A DNA stretch of 64,000 nucleotides from Closterium sp. Naga37s-1. Its lineage: Eukaryota > Streptophyta > Zygnematophyceae > Desmidiales > Closteriaceae. Position numbers and translations under genes: made by a program. A model generated the notes under the pieces. It had not been told where the DNA came from. It searched no databases and saw only the letters and a list, made by a program, of their open reading frames with translations. The stretch lies in contig CANJKZ010000723.1 of NCBI GenBank assembly GCA_947471745.1, forward strand, positions 5,993,001-6,057,000, in the 5' to 3' direction. Within the stretch, counting starts at the first letter, position 1. Every line of letters starts with the position of its first letter. Positions 44,830-57,459 of this stretch are shown here, in pieces.

Positions 44830-46517
44830 CTAGTTCATGCTCATTCCACTCATGCGCACACAACACCAATGAGGCTCATCCGCAAGCCTCTTGGTGAGGA
44901 AGTCTGCTGGCTGCTGGTGAGTCTTGATGTAGATAGGATTCACCGTCCCCCTCTTTAACTCCTCACGCAGCCAGTGCCACTTGATACATATGTGCTTGTT
45001 GAGCCCATGAAGTACAGTGTTTCTGGCCTTCCCAAGAGCCCCCTTGCTATCACAAAACAGCGGCATAGCAACCTTCTGCTCCTGGCCAATCTCCTCTAAT
45101 AGCCTCCTCAGCCAAATAACCTCCTTCACCCCATGGAACATCGCCATGAACTCTGATTCCACTGAAGAGAGTGTCGTCTCCGTTTGCTTCTTTGACCTCC
45201 AACTAACAGGTCCTCCCCCAACTACGCAGATGTATCCTCCCACAGATGAGGAATTATCCTTCTCAGAAGCCCACGTAGCATCAGTAAAGCAAGTGAGAAA
45301 CAGCTTGCCTTCTCCAAGCCGCTCCCCCTTCTCTTTCAGCACCTCAACCCCTTTCTGCTTCATCTGTGCAGATGCGGAGTATTGAACTCCAATGCTTGGG
45401 TGAGAGTTCAGGTACTTCACCACACGCTCAGCTGCACCCACCTGCTCCTCCGATGGATTGTGCATCACCCTTGCCAGCTGCCTAACAAAGAAAGAGATGT
45501 CGAGCCTCGTGTGAACCGCTGCATACAAGAGGCTGCCCACCAAGGACTGAAATCGCTGCTGCTCCTCGGCTTCAACCCCTTCATCCTCTGAGGCCTTCAC
45601 AAGCTTGAACTCAGCAGGCAGGGGAGTTGCAACCTTGCGCTCATTCTCAATCCCATACTTCTCCCCCAGCTCCTTGATAAACTTATCTTGGTGCAGCTTC
45701 AACCATCCTTGATCAACGTGCATCCCGAAGTAGTACTTTACCTCCCCAAGGGTCTTGCACTTGAAGTTTTCCATGAGCTGCTGCTTCACTTTCTGGATCT
45801 CCTTCATGCTGCTGCTGAAGAGAAGAATGTCATCCACGTAGACTAGAAACATCACCAGCTTCTCCTTCTCCCCCTTGAGAAAGAGGTTCTCATCACAATT
45901 GCTGGTCTTGAATCCCATCTTCTCTGAAGCAACTGCCAACCTCTGGTACCAGCACCGCGGCAATTGCTTCAAGCCATAGATTGACTTGTTGAGCTTGTGC
46001 ACCCTGCCCATACCATCCTCATACCCAGGCGGCTACGTCATGTACACCTCCTCCTCTAAAATCCCATTGAGGAATGCCATTAATATATTCATCTGAATAA
46101 TGAATTTCCCACTAACGGCTGCATCTGCCAATAAGATACGGAGGGTAGAGGGTTTGGCAGTGGGAGCAAAGATCTCGTTGAAGTCCTCCTTCTGCGTAAA
46201 CTCCTTAGCCACCAGCCTACTCTTGTAGATGGTGACCTGCCCTTTGTCATCGGTCTTGTACCAAGCACCCAGTTGCATTGTATCGCTTTCTTCCCCTCAG
46301 GAAGCACCGCCAGTTCCCAAGTCCCATTCTCTTGCAGAATCTGGTACTCTGCATCCTTAGAAGCCAGCCATTTGTCCCTATCTGGTCCAGCTAATGCCTC
46401 CTCCATGCTAGCTGGTTCCTCTGGGTCATAGCCTTGAGGCAAAGTCAGTAATGCCTCCTCGTTTGCAAGTTGCTGCTCTGCTACATCAGTTCCTGCAGTC
46501 AGCTTCCTAGTGGCCAT
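44830..46517 (-). pseudogene. D2 reverse transcriptase and RNase H
   Basis: A 393-residue minus-strand frame (46011-44830) has YGLKQLPRCWYQ, LVYVDDILLFSS with catalytic YVDD, YFGMHVDQG, LVGSLLYAAVHTR, and RNase H motifs FTDATWASE, SSVESEFMAMFHG and FCDSKGALGKARN, ending MSGMSMN with its natural stop. The RT N-terminal region (46517-46033: ENGTWELAVLPEGKKAI, FNEIFAPTAKPSTL, NILMAFLNGIL) is in other frames. The C-terminal half is well preserved. Confidence 0.9.
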
Positions 46518-48134
46518 ACGGGTACGTCCTGTCCTGGTGACGGGTATTTCTCATCCCTTTACTATGGCATCTTTCAGCTTCCTCCTTGATGGTAGAGTAG
46601 GAACCTTAGCTTTGCCCTGCTGCTGCTCTCCTACATCAGATCCAGCAGCTCCACTAGTGCTGCCGCTAGTCTCCACACCATCTCCTCCACCAGCTGGTGC
46701 CTCCTGTACCTTCACTCCATCACCACCCTCTGCAACAACATCCTCTCCCTCCTCCCACATACAGGGAGTCAGGTCCAGCTGCATGGTGATCTGCTCCATC
46801 TGCTGGGACACCTAAGCCTACGGTTGTTTCTCCCAGCTCCCATACATCATGCCCTCGACGAATTTCACATCCCTAAAACAAACAACATACCCTTACAAGG
46901 TTCCCACAAAAGCCATCCCTTGCTCTTAGCAGCCAGCCCCAAATTCACACACCATATTGCACTTGCCCCCAACTTACTTCGGTAGACTTTTGGGGACGTG
47001 GGCAATTGCCATGCAACCGAACACCCTTAGCATGTCCACTGGCGGTTTCCTCCCAAGCCACCTCTCCAACGGCACCCACGAGTCACCCCCAACATTGGTG
47101 AGCATCCTGTTTCTAGCAAAGGTAGCGTACTGGATGGAATTGCCCACCCTTGTTTCTATGAGCAGCGCCCTAGCTGTCTCTAGAATAGTCCGGTTCACCC
47201 CTTCTGCTACATTGTTGGACTGTGGGGTGTAAGCCGTGGTCAGGTCCCTCTAGATACCCTGCTTCTTTAGCCAGGCTGTCGTCTCAGCTCCAAGGAACTC
47301 ACTATCCCGGTCTGCCCTAATCCGCCTCACCACACACTCCGCTTGCTTTCCCACGAACGGCAGCCAATCTTCCTGTATCGTAGAGGCGGCGTGGTCCTTC
47401 TGCTTCAGCGGATATGCCCACATCAGCCAGCTCCAATCATCCACAATAGTCAGGAAATACCGCTCCCCCTTGTGCACTTGCACCGGCAGCGGCCCCACCA
47501 AGTCCATGTGGACCAGCTCCAGCGGCTTCTTGCTCCTGCCAGCCACAATATGGAAGGGGAAACGGGTAGACTTTGAGAACAAACAAATTTCACATTGGCA
47601 TCGGGTGGCTGCCCTTTCAGCTTCAGACCCTTAACATCTCCCTTCTCTAGCTGCTTCAGCAAGGGCCGCCACATGCCCCAAGCGTCGGTGTGCCGTTGCC
47701 CAATCTGTCTCCCCAGATCTGGCCGACACTTTCACACCAACTGCTCCAACGGCGTTGCACTCCCCCTGGGATGCAGACCCCTCTCTAGCCTTCCCCCTAC
47801 CGTGCTACGCCAACACCGGCAGCTAACACATGGATCTGTACACATCCTTGCTCTCGTGCAAATCCCAAAGCACCCGATTGCCCAGCTGCCCCTTGTAAGT
47901 ACGTGCCCCATCCGTGCTAGTGCTCACCCCAGCCTTGGCAAGCTTACGGAGGAAGATGAGGTTGGCCTTGAGGTCGGGAATGAACAGAACGTCATGCAGC
48001 ACCACCGGTTTGTCATCCGCTCCCTTGAATGCAGCTCGTCCCGCACCAGCCACCTTCAGCGCGTGTCCAGAGGCAGAGAACACCTCAGAGATTGGTGCAG
48101 CGCGTAGGTCTTCCTAGCAGGTCCTTGAAAGGTG
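46518..48134 (-). pseudogene. D2 GAG-pre-integrase, integrase and linker
   Basis: Minus-strand pieces include LHDVLFIPDLKANLIFLRKLAKAG (48083-47823) and an integrase core (47582-47250: HMDLVGPLPVQ, RRIRADRDSEF). It continues as NRTILETARALLIE (47198-46974) and an acidic linker (46811-46551). Compared with D1 the second catalytic block reads ADRDSEF instead of TDRGGEF. The frame is broken many times. Confidence 0.85.
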
Positions 48135-49332
48135 TCATCGTCCACGCAGCGCCCGTGTCCAATACCAAAAGTCCAAGGGGTGCAGTTCCGCTCCAACCTT
48201 GGCAGATGCGTCTCCTTGCCCCCCCTGCTCTCCTATATGGAAGAACAGGCCTGCAGCGTGCTCCTTCTTCTCAGCACCGCCGTTGCCCTTCGGGTTGTTG
48301 TCGGACAAATCAGCAATCATGTTCGCGCCGTTTTTCTGGTTCCTCCGCGCGCCGCCATCGTGGTGACAATTCTGGGGGGTCCATCCATCAGGTTTCTTAT
48401 AACACAAGAACCAGGGATTCCCCTCTTTCTCGCAATACCAGCAACTCCCTTTCACTTTGCCACTAGCACCAGACTTGACCTTACTTCCATATTTCTCACC
48501 GCGACCCCAACCGGTACCTCCTTATTGGTCGTTGGAGTCGTCGTCCTTCTTTGCACCACGCCCAGCACCACCGAAGCCACGTCCTCTGCCACGTCGGCTC
48601 CCTTGCATCCCGTATCTACTGCTGCTGTCGTCTCCACCCCTTAGTTGGCGGCGACGGAAGTCCTCCAGAATTTTCGTCCGCACCCACTCGAGCGTCCACA
48701 ACTCTGGTTCTGCGGCAGGCTCAATCCGCCCGTGAATTGAAGCCACAATTCAGGCATCAGCGAAAGCATCTTACGGTATTTGGTCTGCTCCGGGTAGGTG
48801 ATTCCCGCGATTGCCAGCTTCGCGTGGAGATCACGCATCTTGTCCAGGACAGGTTGCACCGGCTCTCCCTCACTCAAGCGCAGTGCGGACAGCCCCCTCT
48901 TCATCATGAGCGTCGTGGCTACGGAGGTAGGGGCGTGCAGCTCCTTCAACACGGTCCACGCCTTCGGGCCGCAATCAACCTCCAGCAGCAGGTGCATAAC
49001 GTGGTGACATTGGTTCAGCTCCAAACTCTGCGACATCAAATAGTAGCTAGCCGAGGCCCGCTCATCCCAATCTTCCTGCAGGGCGGGGTCACTCGGTCTA
49101 GGCTACTCCCCATTCATTAGTTTCAGCAATCCAATCTGACGGAAGTAGAGTTGCATTTTCCAGGCCCAATCATCATAGCCCTCACCATTGAACTTCTCGA
49201 CGGTGAAATTCTTCAGCACCTCCTTGACCAGCGAGCTTGCAGTCCCCTTGGTGCCAAAACACCAGAATCTTGGCTGCCACTTCGATCTTGGGTTGAAGAT
49301 TCACCAGCTCCTGCCGAGGTATTGCCCGCCAT
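48135..49332 (-). pseudogene. D2 gag and protease
   Basis: ATG at about 49332 (MAGNTSAGAGE-like) begins gag; 49039-48641 encodes the capsid part (LELNQCHHVMHLLLEVDCGPKAW). The zinc knuckle is CWYCEKEGNPWFLC with Asn where D1 has His. The protease region begins HPLDFWYW and is frameshifted at the expected DTG. Non-functional. Confidence 0.85.
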
Positions 49333-49363
49333 AGCTACCTATAACGAGGATCGCTATAACGCT

Positions 49364-49375
49364 GCTCTGATACCA
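49364..49375 (-). other. Primer-binding site of D2
   Basis: The minus strand reads TGGTATCAGAGC three bases inside the 5' LTR; an exact iMet-type site. Confidence 0.88.
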
Positions 49376-49378
49376 GCT

Positions 49379-49986
49379 TGTTGGTGTAAGGGCCTAATCA
49401 ACTCAAGTTGATAAGACCTAATCAAAACTAATACCTCTCCTCGGGGTCACCTCCAAGTGTCCTTGGGTACCTGGTACAAGACCAGCCCCTATCTTCGGGT
49501 CCGAGTTTATAGAGACAGGGACCAAGAATGATAGTCAAAATAACGAGAATAACAACCAGGTTCAGGTCCAAAAAACAGAACCTGTTTTGTTCTTGCCCAT
49601 CCAGCCAAATTTTGGTTTTGATAGTTTCCCCTAGCCCTGTAGCATGCAGAGACAGACAAACAACATCCAACCTTCACCTAATTCTACCCCTATAGTGCTT
49701 GGCCTGCTACACTATGGTTAACCAAACAAAATAGTACAATTTCGAGCTGGATATAACTGAATCTGCACATTTAAATGGACCGAACTGCAAAGCTTCCATC
49801 TTGGGTTCCTTTGCAAGCTTGTCCTTTCTGCTTGCACTGTTCATAGAGCGTACAATGTTGTGCCGATGCGCACATTGCGCGAGTACCTGCTAATGATTAG
49901 TTGCATTCACACGCAAATGCATTCGCATACATATACTCGTACAAGCAGACGGCAGGATGTCGAGCAAAGTGGATTTGCACCCAACA
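49379..49986 (-). repeat. 5' LTR of D2 (608 bp, internally deleted)
   Basis: Minus strand starts TGTTGGGTGCAAATCC and ends CTTACACCAACA. About 440 bp present in the shared LTR (roughly 43890-44330) are missing. Beyond it A2 integrase sequence begins with GACAA, the expected duplication, whose partner should lie left of D1 but has not been found. Confidence 0.85.
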
Positions 49987-50288
49987 GACAATGTCTTGCC
50001 GTTGACGAATTTTGTGAAGTCCTTCCCCAGGAACTCGCCGCCGCAATTGGAGCGAAGTATCAGGATATCAGACTTCTTCGTCTGCTGCTCCGCCACCAGC
50101 AACCACTTTTCGAACTCCCGCACCACATCGGACTTCTTCACAACTAGCCTCACCACACGTAGTGAGTCTTGCGACCCTTCAGCAGCAAGAAGTAGAGACT
50201 GCAATCCTTGGCGGCCACCAGGAACGGCCCGCAAAAGTTGATGTGCGCGACGGCCAATGCCTCCTCTATGTCCAAGCCTTATCGGGGA
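49987..50288 (-). pseudogene. Family-A copia relic A2, part 1: integrase fragment
   Basis: The minus strand encodes EKWLLVAEQQTKKSDILILRSNCGGEF, related to A1 EVERQTSKTVKKLRSDRGGEF. The catalytic Asp is replaced (SNCGGEF). It is cut by D2 on the left and by B2 on the right, and continues at 57594. Confidence 0.83.
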
Positions 50289-50293
50289 AGGTG
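50289..50293. repeat. Target-site duplication of copia B2 (AGGTG)
   Basis: AGGTG is repeated at 57594-57598. The A2 context GGGGAAGGTGTGCCG matches A1 near 16825. Confidence 0.94.
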
Positions 50294-50427
50294 TGTGAAA
50301 AGGAGAACGCGAATGGATGAACTATGAATGAAGTGAGTACATATAGGAAACCCTAATTGGGTTGTACCCCCTATGGGATACCCCACTATAGCCTACACAA
50401 CAGCATAAGCTATATAATGTTCTGACA
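50294..50427 (-). repeat. 3' LTR of copia B2
   Basis: Minus strand begins TGTCAGAAC and ends CCTTTTCACA. Identical to 57460-57593. The adjoining tract TATGGGGGTG (minus strand, 50428-50437) is the polypurine tract. Confidence 0.96.
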
Positions 50428-50634
50428 CACCCCCATAGGCAAAGTGGGGGAGAACAAGGGGTCACAAGACCAGTCACGCAAAGCACAGCAAGCTCAGGGT
50501 GGATCACAAAGTCACCACACAGTCCGAGCACAACGACAAGGCCACAAGGCCAGTTCACATGCAGGAGGACACACATATATATATAGAGCTAGACAAGCAA
50601 GAGCAGGTATATATATGTGACAGTACAAGCAAGG

Positions 50635-53600
50635 TCAAGAGGAGAGCAAGTGAGGCAAGACAGGTACAAGACCCAACTGAGTGCAGAAGCGCTGATGGAC
50701 ACAAGGCGCAAGTGCCTTGGTGAACACATCAGCAGTGTTGGCCTCAGAGGCCACGTACGCAAGTCGCAACTGACCACGCTGCTGCAGCTCACGAGCAAGA
50801 AAGTAACGGAGAGCAATGTGCTTCGTTCTGTGCTCCAAGCGCTGCTCTCGACACAAGGCCAGCATGGCCTTGTTGTCTACGTACAGCACTGGAGGAGAAC
50901 GAGGCTGCTCTCCAAGGTCAGTCAGCAGGTAGGTGAGCCAGCGAAGCTCCTGTGCAGCCATGGCCCCGGCGTAGATCTCAGCCTCACAATTGGAGCCGAG
51001 AACAGAGGACGAGCAAGTAGCCCGCCACGAGACAGAGCCGGAACCAAGACTGAAGGTGTAACCCTGCGACGACCGCTGCGTAGCCTGGTCGTCAGCCCAA
51101 GAAGCGTCCGCGTGCCCAGTGAGGACCACTGGACTCCGCCCTCCAAGCACTAGCCCCATGCCCGACGTACTGCACAAGTAGCGCAACACCCTCTTCGCTG
51201 CAGCCATGTGCTCTGGTTGGTGTCTCCCAGGAGCAACATAGCGTGCAAGAATGCTAAGAGGGTATGCAAGGTCAGGTCGTGTGCAGGTCATCAGGTACAT
51301 GAGGCAGCCAACAAGCTCTGGGTACGGGCCACTCGACTCTACGGACTCATCCGAAGGCAGAGCTGAGAGCGAGTGGCGAGTAGACAGAGGAGTGGCCTGA
51401 GGCGAGGAGTACGTGAAGCCGAAGCGCTGAAGGACCTGCTGCACCATGTGTGACTGAGTCAAGGTAATGGTGCGGCGTGCTCTGTCCCGAGTGATCTGCA
51501 AGCCAAGGTAGCTGCGCAGTTCACCCAGGTCTGTGCACGTGTGTCTCTTCTGCAGCTCGGACTTCACGTAGGCTAGTCCAGCAGTGTCAGCTGTGGCAAA
51601 GACCAAGTCGTCGACGTACACGAGGATGTAGAACGGCGGCAAAGAAGTGTCGGTGCACAGAAACAACGACGGGTCAGCAGTAGAGGGAGCAAACCCAAGA
51701 GCCGCAAGCGTAGTCCTCAGTGTGTCGTGCCACTCACGCGGTGCCTGGCGGAGACCGTAGACTGGCCGTCGGAGGCTCCACTGGGTGCCAGGAGGGAAAG
51801 TCCCAGTGAAGCCAGGTGGACGGCGCAGCCAGATCTCCTCGTGCAGGCTACCCTGCAAGAAAGCAGTGCTGAAGTCAAGAGAGTGGAGCTCGTAGTCGCG
51901 CTGAGCAGCTATGTGCAGCAGCACCCGAAGAGTGGTCATCTTCGGGGTGGGAGAGAAGGTCTGAAAGTAGTCAACTCCCTGCCGCTGACTGAAGCCACGA
52001 GCGACGTACCGCGCCTTGAAGACAGGTGGAGAGCCCGGCGGCCGCTTCACCCTGAAGATCCACATGCCACTGACGATGTTCGCCCCAGGAGGGGGCACCG
52101 CGTCAACGTAGGTGCCTGTGGACTTCCAGGACGCCATCTCTGCATCCATAGCTGCCTGCCACTGAGAGGAGTAGGGACCCTCTACGGCCTCCGCGTAAGA
52201 GCGCGGAGTCGGGATGTCTAGTGCATCCGGGTCTCCCTCAGGGGCAAGTAGTACGGACGCGAGATGAGGTGAAGCAGCAGCCAGACACTGGAACTCCTCC
52301 TGCCTGTCCTCAAGGACGTCCGTGCCAAGAGCACACTCACCCCCGACGGACGGAGGACAGACAGACGCAGACTCAGCAACAAGACCGGCAGCGTAGTCTA
52401 GACGACAGCGAGCAGCAAAGTCGACGAGCTCAGCAACAAGCGCAGACGCAGCAGTGGACTCAAAAGAGGGGTCAGTGACGACAGTAGCAAGGAGACGTGT
52501 GACAGTAGGACTAGCAGCACGAAGAGAGTCGGACTCTGGGTCGGTAAGTGCAGGAAGGGAGGACTCAGGAGGAGAAGGCAAAGGGGCACGCAGAGGAGCA
52601 GTGGACGGACGCAAAGACATCCGGTGCGTGCCAGGGACAGGAGGAGGACGCTGACGCGAACCGCGACCACTAGCGCGAGCAGCACGAACAGGCGACGCAG
52701 GACGAGACGCAGGCTCACGACGCTCAGCAAGACCTCCAGTGGGACCAGTGTAAGGAGAGGGAGCAGGAAGTGGGGAGGCGGGCTCTAACTGGGACTGTGA
52801 CTGAACAGGCGGTGGACACGCTGCAGGAGGAGAAAGACCAAGAACCTGCTGTAGGAGTGGAACGAAGTACGGCCGAGGCCGCGCGGCGACTCCAGACACA
52901 GCAGGGACAGCACCCTCAGCAGCAGCACCAGCGCCAACAGCACCTCCAGCGGCAGGACCTCCAGCAGCACTAGCAGCACCCGCAGCAGGACCACCGCCAG
53001 GAAGGACAGCAGCAGTCTCAGCACCAACACCCGCAGCAGCTCCAGCTCCAGGCGGACCCGAGGGCCCAGCAGCTCCGGGACCAGCGGCACAAGTACCCTC
53101 AGCAGCCGAAGGAGCTCCAGCTCCAGCAGTACGTCTCCAGCGGCGAGCAAACCACTCGCGCAGCTCCTGTGGAGAGAGGGGCTCCCGCCGAGGCGAAGCA
53201 CCCGGAGAACCGCCAGGTCCCGCACCGCCAGACGCCACAAGGGGAGGTCCAGTGGCCGCAGGCTCCGCAGCTCCAGGCTCAGCAGCTCCAGACGCAGCAC
53301 CCCCTGGCTCAGCACCCCCAGTCGCAGCACCCCCAGGCTCAGCACCCCCAGACTCCGCACCCCCAGGCTCAGCACCCCCAGTCGCAGTACCCCCAAGCTC
53401 AGTACCCCCAGACTCAGCACCCCCAGGCTCAGCACCCCCAGGCTCAGCACCCACGCGCGTAGCACCCCCAGAGTCAGCACCCCCAGGCTCAGCACCCGCA
53501 GCAGGACCAGAGTCACCAGCAACCTCGACCGGCTCGACTGCGTCTACCTGGGACACACCTGAAGGGGCAGGACCCTGAGGGGGAAGGGGGTCTACCGGGG

Positions 53601-54271
53601 GGGGACCTGGCACAAGGAAGTGCGGTGGCGGGGGGAGGGAAGGAGTACGGTAGGGGAAGAGGCGGTAGAAGGGGACTGACTCGTCGAACGTGACGTCCTG
53701 GGAGGACAGAACACGACGAGAGGAGGGGTGGTAGAACTGCCACCCTGGGGCGTCAGGGGGGAAGCCGAGGAAGACACAGGGAGCAGCACGAGGGGACAGC
53801 TTGTCCGCAGACAAGTCGCGGACAAACGCCCGAGATCCCCAGACACGGAACGCAGACGCATCGCCGACCTTCCCCGTCCACAGCAGAGCTGGGGAGGTCT
53901 CCGGCCGGGAGACCCTGGGGTGAAGGTTGATCTGATGCGCCGTGTACCGAACCGCAAACGGCCACAGAAAATGGGGGGCAGCCGCATGCATCATGGACGT
54001 ACGAGCGACGTCCATGACCATGCCAATGCGGCGCTCAGCAATCCCATTTTGCTGTGGAGAGTCCGGAAGCGTAAAGGTCTGGCGGATGCCTCGTGCACGA
54101 CAGTAGGCTCGCAGAAGGCCAGAGGAGAACTCTCCACCTCGGTCAGAGTGCAGACGCAGAACAGGAAAGTCCGAGCCGAAGCTCCTCCTGAGCTGGAGAC
54201 GAGCTGCGCGGATCCAGTCGATCAACACCTCAGTGACATCACCCTTGCTGCGCAAGGGGAAGACTGACGCG
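50635..54271 (-). pseudogene. pol of copia B2 downstream of the 7-bp deletion
   Basis: A 1206-codon minus-strand frame (54255-50635) begins within integrase (RSKGDVTEVLIDW, HSDRGGEF, QQNGIAERR). It passes through the Ala/Gly/Glu-Pro linker (about 53520-52900), then RT (LDFSTAFLQGSLHEEIW, YGLRQAPREWH, LVYVDDLVFATAD) and RNase H (HADASWADDQ, CEAEIYAGAMAAQELRWLTYLL), and ends naturally at 50635. All motifs are intact. It is joined to gag-protease by a deletion of seven bases near 54268, where B1 has TACACCG between TCGCGT and CAGTC. Confidence 0.93.
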
Positions 54272-56543
54272 AGTAGTCGTCAACCACCAGCAGGAAGTAG
54301 CGCTCGTGACCCTGCCCACGGACGCGGGCCGGGCCCCACACGTCCATGTGAAGCGTCTGCAGAGGAGCCTCTGTCGGGGGAAACTGGGAGGAGTGAGGGG
54401 CAGCCCGGAGCCGCCCCTCGACACAGGGGACACAGGAAGGTCCGGGTCCCGAAGGAAGGGGAGGGAGAGACCGGGGAAGACCAGAGACAAGGACACGGGA
54501 AGCCATGCCCCGAAGACGAGGCAAGGAGGGGTGGCCAAGACGGTGGTGCCAAAGGAGAGTCTCCTGAGACAGGCGGCGACACGAGCAGGGGGCAGACTCA
54601 GGACCAGACCTGGACGCAGCAGCAAACACCTGACCCGACGCAGCTACCTGGCCAGACGCAGGGACAGGAGGAGACTCAGTGGTCAGGGTGTAGAGACTCG
54701 ACCCCGGCCGACGCGAAAACGTGGCCAGGTGTCGGCCTGTGCGGGCGTCCGAGCAGTGGGTCACCCGCTGACTCGCAGGAGTAAACTGGTGAACCCCCGC
54801 ATCCTGCAGGTCAGCACCACTCACCAAGTTCGTCGAGAACGAGGGGAGGTACAGACCAGACAAGGTGCCCGAGGGGGCAGCCGGACACGGGAGGACAGTG
54901 GAGAAGTGAGAGAGGACAGGACCCCCAGAGGGGTCAGCCAGGGAGACTGCAACCGGCCGGCCAAGCGGCGTGAGTGTGGTGCGGTCTCGAAAGAAGGAGC
55001 GAGAAGCCCCTGAGTCAAGCGTGAAGGTGAGGGAGGCCGAAGCCGACGCAGTACCTGAGAGCGCAGCCTCACCAGTACCTGAGAGTGCAGACGCACTGGC
55101 ACCTAGAGCAGCAGCCGCAGAAGTACCTAGCGCAGCAGTACCAATGCCCGGGTCGGGCGGGAAACACCGGTAACAGTCACCCTCCTCACTAATAGTCACA
55201 GCATACATGGCAGCAAGGATAGCATCAAAGTCAAGATCAAAGATAGCTACGCCAGCCCTAGACAGCTCTCCCCAACGGGGAATCTCACTAGCCTCGGGGA
55301 ACTGCTGACGCCAAGCGTCCGTCAGGCGGCCAAAGCAGCGCTGGGTGGGGTGGGCACCCCCACACTGCTCACCCGCGCGGTCGCCGGAACGAAGGACGTA
55401 GGTGCACGGACCAAAACCCCCACCCCGCTGACGCTGCGTGTACCACTCACGGAGCTGCTGGGGCGGGGGGATGTCCCGCGAACGCTGCTGCTGCTGCTGC
55501 TGCTGACGCTGGCCACCACCAGAGCCGCTACGCTGCGGGGCACCACCCCGACCAGCTCCACCCCCTCCGCCACCGCCGCCTCCACCTCCACCACCACCGC
55601 TGCCTCCGCTCCCACCGCTGCCGCCACCACCGCCTCCTCCTCCGCTGCTGCCACCGCCACCACCGCCCCCGCCACCACTCCCACCGCCACCCCCACTCCC
55701 TCCGCCGCCTCCACCGCCACCTCCACCGCCCCCGCCAGTTCCACCCGCGCCCTTGCCCCCCTTGCCCCTGCCAGGGCGGCGTCTCCCGCTAGGGGCAGAC
55801 GCCGCGCAGACCGACTCAAGACCAAGCAGGTCGGCAGCAGCAGCAGAGGCAACAGAGGGCAGCAGGGGGGAAGGAGAACACCCCTCAAAGATGGGGGTGC
55901 GAGGGTCACCACGAGAGGCTCCTACAGCGACGATGCTCTTCTCCGCCGCCAGGAGGGACTTCTCGAGGAGGTCGACAGTGAGAGTGGTGGGACAGACTGA
56001 GAGGAAGTGGTCCCTGACTACGCGAAGGGAGTCAGGGAGGCGTGTGACTATGTAATAGAGAGTGATGTACATGGGGGGGGGGTTCTTGGCGCAGAACTCA
56101 GCAGGAAGGGCGGCGCGGTAGCGAGTGTCACTAGTGCGGAGGTGCGTAATGAGGTCAGCGACAGTGGGAAAGGCAGCAAGGTCAGGAAAGAGGTACGGTA
56201 GCATGAGGCGGCTCAGGGCAGCAGTGGCAGGGGAAGAGTAGCGCGCAACTACAGCGTCGTACAAGGTCTGAGCACTCTTGTACTGACTAAAGTGCGCGCG
56301 CTCAGTGGTAGGCAGGTGGCGACGCACAGCAAGACGTGCAGCAGCATCGCGGGTGGCCCACTGAGAGCGAACAGTGGGGTCAGCATCAGCAGCAGGGGCA
56401 GGAGAGGCGCCAGAGGTGAGGTCAAAGAGGGAAAGACCGTCCGCCCTATCGCACTGTAAGAACAGCTGCAGGTCGTCGACCCAGACCTCAAAGTCAATGG
56501 CTCGACCCTCAGCGTCAAAAGCGAGGACACTAGGGGTAGCCAT
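54222..56543 (-). pseudogene. gag-protease-integrase start of copia B2
   Basis: ATG 56541-56543 (MATPSVLAFDAEGRAIDFEVW) is the start shared with B1; an in-frame ATG at 56583-56585 is possible too. The gag domain is followed by a very long Gly/Ser tract (55740-55560), then QQQQQQQ, where B1 has a stop. Then come CFPPDPG, protease LDSGASRSFFRD, and GAG-pre-integrase HHRLGHPS and CVPCVEG. Integrase starts with HMDVWGP and reaches VVDDYSR, where the 7-bp deletion shifts it to a stop at 54222. If the deletion is discounted, gag-pol is one uninterrupted frame of 1972 codons. Confidence 0.93.
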
Positions 56544-56599
56544 GACGACGACAGTGTAGTAGTGCAAGCAGTAGGGGAAGGGCACGCAGTAACAGTGGT

Positions 56600-57380
56600 G
56601 CTGTGCTCACCAGGCAGGGCAGGTCGGGCGGCTCGGCAGTAGGGCGGCCCGGCGGCTGGGCGGCTCGGCGGCTCGGCTGCTGGGCGGCTCGGCTCCCGGG
56701 CGGCTCGGCGGCAGGGCGGCTCGGCGGCAGGGCGGCTCGGCGGCAGGGCGGCTCGGCGGCTCGGCTCCCGGGCGGCTCGGCGGCAGGGCGGCTCGGCGGC
56801 AGGGCGGCTCGGCTCCCGGGCGGCTCGGCTGCTGGGCGGCTCGGCGGCAGGGCGGCTCGGCGGTCGTAGGTGGCGGGGCCGGTGAGGATAGGCGGCGGGG
56901 CCGGTACCGTAGGCGGCGGGGCCGCGAAGTGGGGCGGCGGGGCCGCGTAGGTGAGGGCGGCGGGGCCGCGAAGTAAGGGCGGCGGGGCCGCGACGTGAGG
57001 GCGGCGGGGCCGCGAAGGTGAGGGCGGCGGGGCCGCGTAGGCAAGGGCGGCGAGGCCGCGACGTGAGGGCGGCGGGGCCGCGACGTGAGGGCGGCGGGGC
57101 CGCGTAGGTGAGGGCGGCGGGGCCGCGTAGGCAAGGGCGGTGGGGCCGCGACGTGAGGGCGGCGGGGCCGCGACGTGAGGGCGGCGGGGCCGCGTAGGCA
57201 AGGGCGACGGGGCCGCGACGTGAGGACGGCGGGGCCGCGACTTAAGGGCGGCGGGGCCGCGTAGGTGAGGGCGGCGGGGCCGCGACGTGAGGGCGGCTGG
57301 GCCGCGACGTAAGGGCGGCGGGCTCGCGTAGGTAAGGGCGGCGCAACGGGCCGCTAGGGGCGACACGGAGGGTCGCTAAA
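56600..57380 (-). repeat. GC-rich tandem repeats in the B2 leader
   Basis: Between 5' LTR and gag lie imperfect repeats of about 24 bp built on GGCGGCGGGGCCGCG with GACGTGAGG or TAGGTGAGG spacers (56880-57350), plus a block of GGCGGCTCGGC units (56620-56870). The repeat core differs from that of B1. Long frames such as 57366-56530 are Pro/Ala/Arg low complexity, not genes. Confidence 0.9.
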
Positions 57381-57444
57381 AAAAAAGGAAAGCGCGCCTC
57401 GGGGCGCGCTTCGGTGGGCCCTAGAAACAGTCCCTAGGAGGGGA

Positions 57445-57459
57445 CCTGCTCTGATTCCA
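57445..57459 (-). other. Primer-binding site of B2
   Basis: The minus strand reads TGGAATCAGAGCAGG directly after the 5' LTR, an iMet-type site with one change. Confidence 0.82.
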
